Assembly: GCA_030150665.1 (NCBI GenBank)
Contig: JASLFJ010000068.1
Coordinates: 1 to 8,133, forward strand
Length of the DNA stretch: 8,133 bases
From: Enterococcaceae bacterium
GTDB taxonomy: Bacteria; Bacillota; Bacilli; Lactobacillales; Catellicoccaceae
Direction: 5' to 3'
Shown: piece by piece, positions 1 through 7,380 of the stretch
Layout: each line of letters starts with the position of its first letter
Numbering within the stretch: the stretch's first letter is position 1
Notes under the pieces: generated by a model
What the model was told of the DNA's origin: nothing
Database searches by the model: none
Seen by the model: only the letters and a program-made list of their open reading frames with translations
Position numbers and translations under genes: made by a program

Positions 1-1092
1 GCTGATATTTATACCACTTTAGATACAAAATTACAACTTGATTTAGAAGAGTTGTTAGATCAACTGTATTTAGGAACGCAACCGGAAAATATTACAGCAA
101 TGTTAGTAGCAGCTGAAAGTGGTGAAATTTTAGCGGCTGGACAGCGTCCTTCGTTTAATCCAGAAACACGTGAAGGATTACAAGAAGATGAGGAGACACC
201 TGGTATTTGGGCTAATTTATTGATTCAAAATCCTTATGAACCAGGATCAACAATGAAAGTATTTACAGTTGCTTCTGCCATTGACCAAGGTGTTTTTCAA
301 AAAGATGAGTATTATACTGCAGGACAAATGGATTTTTATGATGGTCAAGTTGTAGATTTTGACTATGCTAAAGTGGGGAAAAGACCCCTGAACTTTGAAC
401 AAGCGCTAATCCATTCAAGTAACGTTGGTATGGTTTTATTAGAACAACGAATGGGTGAGCAAAATTGGATTAATTATTTAGAAAAATTTGGTTTTGGCTC
501 ATCGACAGATTCTGGACTCCCTCATGAAAGCCCAGGAAGTTTGCCGAATACAGATAATGTTTTTGATATTGCAACAAGTGCATATGGTCAAGCAATGTTA
601 GTGACGAGTTTTCAAATGATGCAAGGTTTTACGATGTTAACAAATCATGGGGAAATGTTAAAACCACAGTATATCAAAAAAATTAAGTATGATGATGAAA
701 ATATTGAACAGATTAATCGAACAGTAGTAGGAAAGCCAGTTTCTCAAAAAGCTGCTGATGAAACGTTAGAGATGATGCGAGGTACTGTTGAAGATCAATT
801 ACTTGGAACAGGAACAGCCTATGGTATTGAGGGATATTCTGTATCTGCAAAAACAGGAACAGCACAAATTTCAGAGTACGGAGCGAATTATACATCAGGA
901 GATTTAAATTATTTATATTCAGTTGTTCAGATTGCTCCGACTGAAGATCCTAAATATATTATGTATGTGACATTGAAAAGACCGTCTCGTATTGAATCGG
1001 GTACAGTAACAGAAAATATTGCACAACTATCAAGTACATTACTGAAAAAAGCATTAGACTTAGAAACCATCAATGATGAGATAGAAGAATAA
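1..1092 (+). CDS. pbpX: PBP2X/PbpC-type class B penicillin-binding protein, 3' part (transpeptidase domain)
   Basis: Septal D,D-transpeptidase that cross-links peptidoglycan on the outer face of the membrane. The frame is open from base 1, so the gene begins upstream; 363 residues and the stop are visible. The visible part starts in the conserved 'TTLDTKLQ' entry to the transpeptidase domain. All three active-site motifs are present: S83-T-M-K86 (bases 247-258, nucleophile serine), S139-S-N141 (415-423) and K284-T-G286 (850-858). The spacing between the first and third motifs is normal for the family. The protein ends 77 residues after the KTG motif in an acidic tail. No C-terminal PASTA domain is present, although pneumococcal PBP2x carries two. 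The missing 5' part should hold the transmembrane anchor and dimerisation domain. Position directly before mraY is that of pbpX/pbpC in Lactobacillales. The symbol rests on this context; family membership is near certain. Confidence 0.93.
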   Translation, partial: ADIYTTLDTKLQLDLEELLDQLYLGTQPENITAMLVAAESGEILAAGQRPSFNPETREGLQEDEETPGIWANLLIQNPYEPGSTMKVFTVASAIDQGVFQKDEYYTAGQMDFYDGQVVDFDYAKVGKRPLNFEQALIHSSNVGMVLLEQRMGEQNWINYLEKFGFGSSTDSGLPHESPGSLPNTDNVFDIATSAYGQAMLVTSFQMMQGFTMLTNHGEMLKPQYIKKIKYDDENIEQINRTVVGKPVSQKAADETLEMMRGTVEDQLLGTGTAYGIEGYSVSAKTGTAQISEYGANYTSGDLNYLYSVVQIAPTEDPKYIMYVTLKRPSRIESGTVTENIAQLSSTLLKKALDLETINDEIEE

Positions 1093-1123
1093 TGGTTATA
1101 TTGAGAAGGGTAGGAATGAAATT

Positions 1124-2092
1124 ATGGAGTGGACAGAAGTTTTCTTTCCAATAGCATTAGGGTTTGGGCTTACTATTGCAGTAATGCCCTTATTTATCGG
1201 TTATTTGACGATGAAAAAACACGGACAGACGATTCGTGAAGAAGGACCTAATTGGCATCAAGTAAAATCAGGTACACCGACAATGGGAGGGACAGTATTT
1301 TTAGGGGCTATTTTTATATCGACTTTAATTACTGCTTTTTGGCAACACGCTTTTTCACCTACGCTGATTGTTCTTCTTATTGTGATGTTATTATATGGCT
1401 TATTAGGATTTTTGGATGATTTTATAAAAGTCTTTAAAAAAAGAAATTTAGGGCTTAATGCAAAACAAAAATTATTAGGACAAATTGTTGGTGCACTAAT
1501 TTTTTATATGGTTTATCATTATGAACAATTACCTAAAGTGATTGTATTGCCAGGCAATATAACATGGCATTTAGGTGGCTGGTTTATTGTTTTTGTTATT
1601 TTATGGTTAGTAGGTTTTTCTAATGCTGTAAATTTAACGGATGGCATTGACGGATTAGTATCAGGTTTAGGTGTTATTTCTTTTGGAACGTATGCTATTA
1701 TTGCTTGGAAACAACAACAGATCGGTATTTTATTACTTTGTTTGACAACAGTAGGTGCATTAATAGGCTTTTTTGTATATAATAAAAAGCCAGCAAAGAT
1801 CTTTATGGGAGATGTAGGTTCTTTAGCTTTAGGTGGATTGTTAGCAGCTATCTCTATTGCTTTAGAACAAGAATGGACATTATTACTAATTGGTTTTGTC
1901 TATATTATTGAAACGCTCAGTGTAATGCTTCAAGTGACTTCTTATAAGTTATGGAAAAAACGTATTTTTAAAATGAGTCCAATTCATCATCATTTTGAGA
2001 TGATCGGTTGGTCAGAGTGGAAAATAGATACAGTATTTTGGATTGTTAATTTGGTAACTTCAGTATTAACTCTTTGGATTCTTTATAAATAA
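1124..2092 (+). CDS. mraY: phospho-N-acetylmuramoyl-pentapeptide-transferase
   Basis: Polytopic membrane enzyme that transfers phospho-MurNAc-pentapeptide from UDP to undecaprenyl phosphate, giving lipid I on the cytoplasmic face. At 322 residues it has the usual Gram-positive length, with about ten hydrophobic segments along its whole length. Recognisable motifs are GTPTMGG near residue 50, the Mg-binding pair D98-D99 in 'GFLDDF', N170-L-T-D-G-I-D-G177, the 'FMGDVGS' motif with D230, and the HHH motif at 288-290 in 'SPIHHHFEM'. The ATG is preceded by AGGA at 1112-1115, eight bases away. It lies 31 bases after the PBP stop, so the two are probably co-transcribed. Nothing in the protein is unusual. 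Confidence 0.98.
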   Translation: MEWTEVFFPIALGFGLTIAVMPLFIGYLTMKKHGQTIREEGPNWHQVKSGTPTMGGTVFLGAIFISTLITAFWQHAFSPTLIVLLIVMLLYGLLGFLDDFIKVFKKRNLGLNAKQKLLGQIVGALIFYMVYHYEQLPKVIVLPGNITWHLGGWFIVFVILWLVGFSNAVNLTDGIDGLVSGLGVISFGTYAIIAWKQQQIGILLLCLTTVGALIGFFVYNKKPAKIFMGDVGSLALGGLLAAISIALEQEWTLLLIGFVYIIETLSVMLQVTSYKLWKKRIFKMSPIHHHFEMIGWSEWKIDTVFWIVNLVTSVLTLWILYK

Positions 2093-2215
2093 TAGGGTAT
2101 AGATATTGAGATTGAGTTATAGTTCGATAGAACTCTGTACTTAGAAATCCACTATGGTTTCAGCCTAGTGGTAGTTCAATAGTTAGAAAATGATACGATA
2201 AGGAAGGATAGTAAA
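2093..2215 (+). promoter_or_regulatory. murD leader with alternative inverted repeats
   Basis: This is a 123-base untranslated gap, the longest break between the wall-synthesis genes in the window. It holds AGTTC-GATA-GAACT (2121-2134), a tight hairpin. It also holds CCACTA(T)GG...CC-TAGTGG (2149-2171), an eight-pair stem with one bulged T and a six-base loop. The sequence TAGTTCRATAG occurs twice (2120-2130 and 2172-2182), so the single GAACT at 2130-2134 could pair with either AGTTC copy. Neither stem is followed by a T run, so a simple intrinsic terminator is unlikely. A good SD (AAGGAAGGA, 2200-2208) follows. I see no confident promoter and no known riboswitch. The repeats are seen directly; a regulatory role is inference. 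Confidence 0.4.
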
Positions 2216-3607
2216 ATGAACACAACAACAGAGTCATGGCATAAGCATCACGTTCTTGTTATTGGTTTAGGCAAGACAGGACTTAGTGTGGCACAATTAT
2301 TACATCAGCTAGGAGCACAGGTAATCGTTAATGAAGGTCAGCTATTACCTGAAGATCATCCAGATGTTGTTATGTTGTCCCAATTAGGAATTCCTGTAGT
2401 TTCTGGTGTTCATCCAGAATCTTTATTAGATGGAATGACTTATTGTGTGAAAAGTCCTGGCATTCCTTATCATATATCTATTATTGAACAAGCGCTTCAA
2501 AAAGGAATTCCTGTTTATACCGATATTGAAATTGCTTCCAAGGTCAGTGAAGCCCCTATTATTGCGATTACAGGTAGCAATGGAAAAACAACAACAACAA
2601 CTTTAGTTGCAGAAATGTTAAATCATCATTTTATGCGACACAATGAATCAAGAACAGCTTATATAGCAGGTAATATTGGCATTCCTGCAAGTGAAGTTGT
2701 ACAACAAGCAACGTGTGAAGATGTTATTATTTTAGAAGTTTCTAGCTTTCAGCTCTTAGGAACAAGGACGTTTCATCCTCATATTGCAGCAATTTTAAAT
2801 ATTTATGATGCTCATTTAGATTATCATGGGACCAAAAAAGAATATATTGATGCTAAATGGCGTATTCAACAGGCTATGGATGATAATGATCTTCTTATTT
2901 TAAATCAAGCACAACAATCTATATTTAATAGCAACACTTATCCGACGAAAGCTCGTATTGAAACATTTTCTATAGATCACAAAGCCGATGCTTATTTAAA
3001 TCAAAACAGACTTATGATTCAAAATCATAAGCTTCTTGATGCAGATCAAGTGATGCTTCCAGGGGATCATAATTTAGAAAATAGTTTAGTTGCTGCACTG
3101 ATTGCTGCTCATATGGGCTGTGATGATGAGAGTATCATTCAAGTATTAACAACTTTTTCTGGTGTCAAACATCGTATGCAGTATGTGGGTATGATCAATG
3201 AACGCAAGTTTTATAATGATTCTAAAGCAACCAATGAATTAGCAACTTTAGCTGCTTTATCCGGATTTGATTTAAGTCAGGTTATTTTAATTGCTGGTGG
3301 TCTAGATCGGGGAAGTACGTTTGAGGCATTAAAGCCTGAACTGAAAAAATTAAAAGGTCTTGTGAGTTTAGGAGAAACTAAAGATAAATTTTATACTTTA
3401 GCAAAGCAGATGCAAATTCCTCATTATGTTCAAGTAAAGACCATGAATGAAGCGGTGATAAAAGCTTATGATTTTAGTCAAGAACATGATATTATCTTAT
3501 TATCACCAGCGTGTGCGAGTTGGGATATGTATCAAAGTTTTGAACAACGAGGAGAGGCATTTATCACAGCTGTTAATGATTTAAAAAAAGAGAAAGAAAA
3601 GGAATGA
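2216..3607 (+). CDS. murD: UDP-N-acetylmuramoyl-L-alanine--D-glutamate ligase
   Basis: Cytoplasmic ATP-dependent Mur ligase that adds D-glutamate to UDP-MurNAc-L-Ala. At 463 residues it is near the usual 440-460. The N-terminal Rossmann-like UDP-binding domain carries G17-L-G-K-T-G22. The central ATPase domain has the P-loop G120-S-N-G-K-T-T126, the 'LNIYDAHLDYHG' motif with H200, and K214 in 'DAKWR', in the position of the carbamylated lysine of the family. The C-terminal domain begins after H319-R320, with D335-S-K-A-T-N340 and 'LSPACASWDMY' for D-Glu and nucleotide binding. The start has an SD, AAGGAAGGA at 2200-2208, seven bases upstream. The short leader peptide before the Rossmann fold is histidine-rich (WHKHH), which looks incidental. 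It lies ten bases before murG. Confidence 0.98.
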   Translation: MNTTTESWHKHHVLVIGLGKTGLSVAQLLHQLGAQVIVNEGQLLPEDHPDVVMLSQLGIPVVSGVHPESLLDGMTYCVKSPGIPYHISIIEQALQKGIPVYTDIEIASKVSEAPIIAITGSNGKTTTTTLVAEMLNHHFMRHNESRTAYIAGNIGIPASEVVQQATCEDVIILEVSSFQLLGTRTFHPHIAAILNIYDAHLDYHGTKKEYIDAKWRIQQAMDDNDLLILNQAQQSIFNSNTYPTKARIETFSIDHKADAYLNQNRLMIQNHKLLDADQVMLPGDHNLENSLVAALIAAHMGCDDESIIQVLTTFSGVKHRMQYVGMINERKFYNDSKATNELATLAALSGFDLSQVILIAGGLDRGSTFEALKPELKKLKGLVSLGETKDKFYTLAKQMQIPHYVQVKTMNEAVIKAYDFSQEHDIILLSPACASWDMYQSFEQRGEAFITAVNDLKKEKEKE

Positions 3608-3617
3608 AGTTAAAAAT
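3598..3617 (+). promoter_or_regulatory. weak ribosome binding region of murG
   Basis: The purine-rich stretch around AAAGGAATGAAG (3598-3609) overlaps the end of murD and is the only SD candidate. Its GGA core is about 14 bases from the murG ATG, further than the usual 5-10. An SD this poor, next to the murD stop, suggests reinitiation by ribosomes finishing murD. That mechanism is inferred. Confidence 0.4.
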
Positions 3618-4730
3618 ATGAAGATATTGGTATCAGGTGGAGGTACTGGAGGGCATATTTATCCAGCATTATCTTTAATTCAAGCTATCCAAGAAAAAGA
3701 TGAAGATCATGAAGTGCTTTATATTGGTACTGATAAAGGATTAGAGAGTCGAATTATTCCTGAGGCAAATATTCCTTTTAAAACCATTCAGATTCAAGGG
3801 CTTTCTCGATCATTATCATTTCATAATATTAAGACAGCATGGTTATTTTTACAAAGTTTGCGTGAAGTAAAAAAAATTATTAAAGCGTTTCAGCCAGATA
3901 TTGTATTAGGCACAGGTGGGTATGTTTGTGCACCTGTTGTTTATCAAGCAGCACGGCTTAATATTCCGACAATGATTCATGAACAAAATAGTGTTCCTGG
4001 TCTTACAAATAAATTTTTAGCAAAATACGTTGATGCTATTTGTACTTGTTTTTCGCAAACTCAAGATTATTTTCCTAAAAACAAGGTACACTTAACTGGA
4101 AACCCAAGAGCACAAGAAGTTGTACACATTGAAAAAAGTGATATTTTAAAAGAATTTGATTTAGATCCTAAAAAACCTACCGTTCTTATTTTTGGAGGGA
4201 GTAGAGGAGCATTAACTTTACAAAAGGCATTTTTAGAAAGTTATGAAGTATTAGCCAATAAACCTTATCAAATTTTATATAGTTCTGGTACGATTTATTA
4301 TGAAGATATACCAGAGAGTTTAAAAAATCATAAGATAAAAAATATCGTCGTACGTCCATATATTCGTCAAATGGAGCAAGTATTACCCAATATTGATTTA
4401 GTAGTATCAAGAGCAGGAGCGACATCCATTGCTGAATTTACTGCATTAGGTCTTCCGACAATCTTAATTCCAAGTCCTAATGTAACTAATGATCATCAAA
4501 CAAAAAATGCACAAGCGTTATTAGAATTCGGTGCGACTCAGTTATTAACGGATCAGACATTTGATGGTAAGGAGTTAGTCAATGCGATTGATCAGCTGAT
4601 GTTAGATGATCATGCTAGAGAAGATATGAGTTTAGCTGCACGTCAATTAGGATTTCCTAATGCATCTGATACTATTATTCAATTAATGGAACAGCTAACC
4701 TCAAGTGAAGGGGTGACGTTGAGATCATGA
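3618..4730 (+). CDS. murG: UDP-GlcNAc:lipid I N-acetylglucosaminyltransferase
   Basis: Peripheral membrane GT-B glycosyltransferase that adds GlcNAc to lipid I, forming lipid II on the inner leaflet. It has 370 residues, normal for the family. The N-terminal acceptor domain shows the glycine loop G7-G-G-T-G-G-H13, the second loop G98-T-G-G-Y102 and H121-E-Q-N-S125. The C-terminal donor domain shows G193-G-S-R-G197 and S264-R-A-G267 followed by E273. It also has 'PSPNVTNDHQTKNA' around 286-298, which contacts UDP-GlcNAc in the family. The ATG is fixed by the conserved 'MKILVSGGGTGGH' start. Only a weak purine stretch precedes it, so translation is probably coupled to murD, whose stop lies ten bases upstream. 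The stop overlaps divIB by four bases (ATGA). Confidence 0.98.
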   Translation: MKILVSGGGTGGHIYPALSLIQAIQEKDEDHEVLYIGTDKGLESRIIPEANIPFKTIQIQGLSRSLSFHNIKTAWLFLQSLREVKKIIKAFQPDIVLGTGGYVCAPVVYQAARLNIPTMIHEQNSVPGLTNKFLAKYVDAICTCFSQTQDYFPKNKVHLTGNPRAQEVVHIEKSDILKEFDLDPKKPTVLIFGGSRGALTLQKAFLESYEVLANKPYQILYSSGTIYYEDIPESLKNHKIKNIVVRPYIRQMEQVLPNIDLVVSRAGATSIAEFTALGLPTILIPSPNVTNDHQTKNAQALLEFGATQLLTDQTFDGKELVNAIDQLMLDDHAREDMSLAARQLGFPNASDTIIQLMEQLTSSEGVTLRS

Positions 4731-5782
4731 ACAAGAAAAAGCAGTCAGATCTTCAGTTAGATGATGATTATTTAGATGATCCTATTAAGGATAATTCTGA
4801 TCAATTATTTGAAAAGACACCGTGGCAAAGAGAACATGAAGCTTATCAGCAATGGAAAAAAGAACAAGAACAACGTCAAGATTCTTTGCAGGAATACCAA
4901 GAAGAGAATGATGAAGATCAGCAAGAAGATCAACAAGAAGATCAAGTTGAAAAAGATGTTGATATGATAGATCAAAATGATGATATTGATGATGATAAAA
5001 GAAAGAAACGTTTATTATATAGGCGCGTGAGTGTTCTGTTAACATTGTTTTTATTAGGTGCTGCTGTTATGTTTTATTGGATTTCTCCTTATAATAAAAT
5101 CGGTGCTATTATTGTTGAAGGCAATCAAAATATTACGACAGAAGATATTTTAAAAGCAGCAGAATTTAGTCAACAAGATACGTTGTGGGGACAGTATTTA
5201 AATAAAGCTGCACATATGAATAACATAAAAAAAAGAAATCCTAAAATTGAACAGGCTATACTCAGTTTTAAACCATTAAATACATTAGTGATTCATATTA
5301 AAGAATATCCAGTTGTTGGCTATGCTGAAGAAAAAGGTAAATGGCATCCAGTATTATCAAATGGGACGATATTAAACGAAATTGTTTCTGATCAAGATCA
5401 GTTAAAGCCTTTATTTATTGGATTTCAAGATAAAAGTGATAAGTTAAAACAGATGTTATCAGTTTATGAATCTTTAGATCCGGTTGTACAAGAAAATATT
5501 GAAAAAGTGATTAATAATCAAGATCATATTAATCCTTATGCAGTAACTCTGGATATGAGAGATGGAAATCAAGTTATTGGTATACTTACAGATTTATCAG
5601 AAAAAATGGTTTACTATGCTTCTATTGCTCATGATATGGAATTTAATGGTATTATTGATATGGAAGCTGGAATTTATACAAGCCCATATCCAAATGATCA
5701 AGAATTAAAGAGTAATGAAGAAGAACAAGATGAAGTATATCAAGGTGAATGGTTGTATGAATCAGTCGAAACTACAATGTAA
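4727..5782 (+). CDS. divIB: cell division protein DivIB/FtsQ
   Basis: Bitopic divisome protein that forms a complex with FtsL and DivIC and links the Z-ring to septal wall synthesis. It has 351 residues. Residues 1-100 form a highly charged, mostly acidic cytoplasmic tail. This includes the tandem EDQQ-EDQQ-EDQV at 63-74 and ends in a basic stop-transfer patch (K91-R100). A single transmembrane helix spans about 101-119. The extracellular POTRA domain follows (about 123-192, 'IGAIIVEGNQNITTEDIL'), then the beta domain to about 320 and an acidic C-terminal tail. No signal-peptide cleavage is expected. The start overlaps the murG stop in ATGA. A good SD-like AAGGGGTGA (4708-4716) lies inside murG. 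Assignment rests on architecture and position before ftsA; the primary sequence of this family is poorly conserved. Confidence 0.95.
   Translation: MNKKKQSDLQLDDDYLDDPIKDNSDQLFEKTPWQREHEAYQQWKKEQEQRQDSLQEYQEENDEDQQEDQQEDQVEKDVDMIDQNDDIDDDKRKKRLLYRRVSVLLTLFLLGAAVMFYWISPYNKIGAIIVEGNQNITTEDILKAAEFSQQDTLWGQYLNKAAHMNNIKKRNPKIEQAILSFKPLNTLVIHIKEYPVVGYAEEKGKWHPVLSNGTILNEIVSDQDQLKPLFIGFQDKSDKLKQMLSVYESLDPVVQENIEKVINNQDHINPYAVTLDMRDGNQVIGILTDLSEKMVYYASIAHDMEFNGIIDMEAGIYTSPYPNDQELKSNEEEQDEVYQGEWLYESVETTM
4913..4948 (+). repeat. 12-bp tandem repeat in divIB cytoplasmic tail
   Basis: The unit GAAGATCARCAA occurs twice (4913-4924 and 4925-4936), followed by a third copy that matches for eight to nine bases (4937-4948). 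It is in frame and encodes EDQQ, EDQQ, EDQV. A 12-bp period keeps the frame, so copy number could vary between strains without breaking the gene. The repeat sits in a region expected to be disordered. Confidence 0.8.
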
Positions 5783-5969
5783 ATTTTAGGTTTTGTCGGT
5801 AATATTTCGTTAAATAAGTTTTTTTTATGAATTTTAAAATTATTTTTATAGTTTAGATTCGCAAAATTCTTTAAATATGATAAAATTAAGAGAAGTTAAT
5901 ATATACTATGAATGTGAAGCATATGATTAAGATATGATGTTGAGAAAGAAGTAGGAGGGTATATGGTTC
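5783..5969 (+). promoter_or_regulatory. ftsA leader with putative sigma-A promoter and AT-rich upstream tract
   Basis: This is a 187-base non-coding gap, the largest in the window, placed between divIB and the ftsA-ftsZ pair. The best promoter is -35 TTTAGA (5852-5857) with -10 TATGAT (5876-5881), spacer 18. An overlapping alternative is TTCGCA (5858-5863) with TAAAAT (5881-5886), spacer 17. Directly upstream lies an almost pure AT tract (5819-5851). It includes a run of eight T and the palindrome AATTTTAAAATT (5830-5841), and resembles an UP element. ATATGAT recurs at 5921-5927 and 5932-5938, eleven bases apart. No GC-rich stem precedes the T run, so I see no terminator, and read-through from divIB is likely. 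The promoter call is from consensus matching only. Confidence 0.5.
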
Positions 5970-5972
5970 ATG
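5953..5972 (+). promoter_or_regulatory. ftsA ribosome binding site with two candidate ATGs
   Basis: A strong SD, AGGAGGG (5953-5959), is followed by an ATG at 5963, only three bases away, and by the ftsA ATG at 5970, ten bases away. The 5963 ATG is in another frame and would give a 37-codon peptide of no recognisable kind. The conserved FtsA start (MAKTGIYVGLDIG) fixes 5970 as the true start. Confidence 0.7.
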
Positions 5973-7358
5973 GCAAAAACAGGGATTTATGTGGGCTTAG
6001 ATATAGGTACAACATCTGTAAAAGTTGTTGTTGCAGAATATTTAGAAGATCAAATGAATATTATTGGTGTTGGTAATGCTCGTTCTGAAGGTCTTAATAA
6101 AGGAATCATTATTGATATTGATAAGGCAGCACGATCAATTCAAAGAGCAGTACGACAAGCTGAGGAAAAATCAGGTATTAAAATTAAAAGTGTTAATGTT
6201 GGCTTACCAGCTAATTTAATTGAGATTGAAGAATGTCAAGGCATGATTGCAGTTCATTCTGAGTCAAAAGAGATTACCGATATTGATGTGCAAAATGTAG
6301 CTTCTGCTGCTATTGTGCGTTCTACACCTCCAGAGCGTCAAATCATCGCATTAGTACCTCAAGAATTTAAGGTAGATGGTTTTGAAGGCATTAAAGATCC
6401 TAGAGGCATGATTGGTGTACGCTTAGATATGAGAGGGTTAGTATTTACAGGGCCTAGAACTATTGTTCATAATATTAAAAAATGTGTTGAACTGGCAGGA
6501 CTTCATTTAGAAGAACTTGTAATTACACCTATTGCACTTGGAGAGACGATTCTATCTGATGGAGAAAAAGAATTTGGTACTGTCATTATTGACATGGGTG
6601 GTGGTCAAACGACAACTGCAGTTATGTATGAATCAGAACTTAAATATGCGCATGTTGAACAAGAAGGTGGAGAGTTTGTTACTAAAGATATTTCTGTTGT
6701 TTTAAATACTTCAGTGGCAAATGCAGAAGCATTAAAAATTAATTATGGTACAGCTTATCCTCCAAGAGCATCAACTACAGAAGATTTTCCAGTAGATGTT
6801 ATTGGTCAAAAAGAACCCGTTAAAGTCGATGAGCATTATCTATCTGAAATTATTGAAGCACGTGTAGAACAAATTTTTAGTAAATCACGTTATATTTTAG
6901 AGGCTATTGACGCATTGACATTACCTGGAGGAGTAGTACTTACAGGAGGAGCTGCAAGTATTCCAGGTGTTGTTGATTTAGCAGCAGAGATATTTGAAAC
7001 TAATGTTAAGCTTTATGTACCAAATCATATGGGCTTAAGAAATCCTGTGTTTTCAAATGTAATTAGTATTACAGAATATGCTGCGAATTTAAGTGATGTC
7101 TATCATATTGCTAAGGCAGCAGTAGTGGGTGCTGCACCACAAGTGTCTTCAGTAGCAGCAGATGCTATAACATCTGCTCCACCTGCAGAACAGGCAATCA
7201 TTCAAGAACCTCAAACAAATATTGTTCAAACAACAGAACATAAAGAAGCCCAAATATCTGAAGCACCCGGTCAAATACAGCCAGCAAAATCATCAGAAGA
7301 TGATGGCGACTCAGTTGGTGGTAAGATAAAAGGATTCTTTTCTAATATTTTTGATTAA
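5970..7358 (+). CDS. ftsA: cell division protein FtsA
   Basis: Actin-like ATPase that tethers FtsZ filaments to the membrane and recruits later division proteins. It has 462 residues. The fold starts with the phosphate-1 loop 'GLDIGTTSVKV' (residues 9-19). The FtsA-specific 1C/SHS2 subdomain follows (roughly 85-165), then phosphate-2 D208-M-G-G-G212 and the adenosine motif L324-T-G-G-A-A-S330. After about residue 385 comes a low-complexity linker rich in Ala, Glu, Gln and Pro. It ends in the amphipathic membrane-targeting helix 'KIKGFFSNIFD' at the C terminus. Linker and helix match the enterococcal type as I recall it. The gene has its own leader and promoter candidate, and is followed 22 bases later by ftsZ, so the two form a natural pair. 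Confidence 0.98.
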   Translation: MAKTGIYVGLDIGTTSVKVVVAEYLEDQMNIIGVGNARSEGLNKGIIIDIDKAARSIQRAVRQAEEKSGIKIKSVNVGLPANLIEIEECQGMIAVHSESKEITDIDVQNVASAAIVRSTPPERQIIALVPQEFKVDGFEGIKDPRGMIGVRLDMRGLVFTGPRTIVHNIKKCVELAGLHLEELVITPIALGETILSDGEKEFGTVIIDMGGGQTTTAVMYESELKYAHVEQEGGEFVTKDISVVLNTSVANAEALKINYGTAYPPRASTTEDFPVDVIGQKEPVKVDEHYLSEIIEARVEQIFSKSRYILEAIDALTLPGGVVLTGGAASIPGVVDLAAEIFETNVKLYVPNHMGLRNPVFSNVISITEYAANLSDVYHIAKAAVVGAAPQVSSVAADAITSAPPAEQAIIQEPQTNIVQTTEHKEAQISEAPGQIQPAKSSEDDGDSVGGKIKGFFSNIFD

Positions 7359-7363
7359 GAATT

Positions 7364-7371
7364 AAAGGAGG
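7364..7371 (+). promoter_or_regulatory. strong ribosome binding site of ftsZ
   Basis: AAAGGAGG, a near-perfect match to the anti-SD of 16S rRNA, is nine bases from the ftsZ ATG. It is the best-placed strong site in the window, fitting the known need for far more FtsZ than FtsA from a shared transcript. Confidence 0.85.
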
Positions 7372-7380
7372 ATAAGGTAG

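Noticed and set aside
52..54. TTG as a possible start of the first gene
   Set aside because: The frame is open back to base 1 and the upstream residues are conserved transpeptidase sequence (TTLDTKLQ), so the TTG is an internal leucine.
713..895. Minus-strand open frame of 60 codons inside the PBP gene
   Set aside because: It is antisense to the conserved transpeptidase core, with no recognisable protein features; a shadow of the coding strand.
4186..4425. Minus-strand open frame of 79 codons inside murG
   Set aside because: It is antisense to conserved MurG motifs and its composition reflects the AT-rich complementary strand.
4776..5045. Two open frames overlapping the 5' part of divIB (4776-4967 on +, 4785-5045 on -)
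   Set aside because: Both arise from the repetitive GAAGATCAA-type sequence that encodes the acidic DivIB tail; the + one is a Lys/Asn-rich frame shadow and neither resembles a protein family.
5783..5826. Intrinsic terminator after divIB
   Set aside because: There is a run of eight T (5819-5826), but no GC-containing stem precedes it; only weak AT pairing is possible.
5908..5937. Nine-codon open frame in the ftsA leader
   Set aside because: It is very short, has no good SD, and would be expected by chance in AT-rich sequence.
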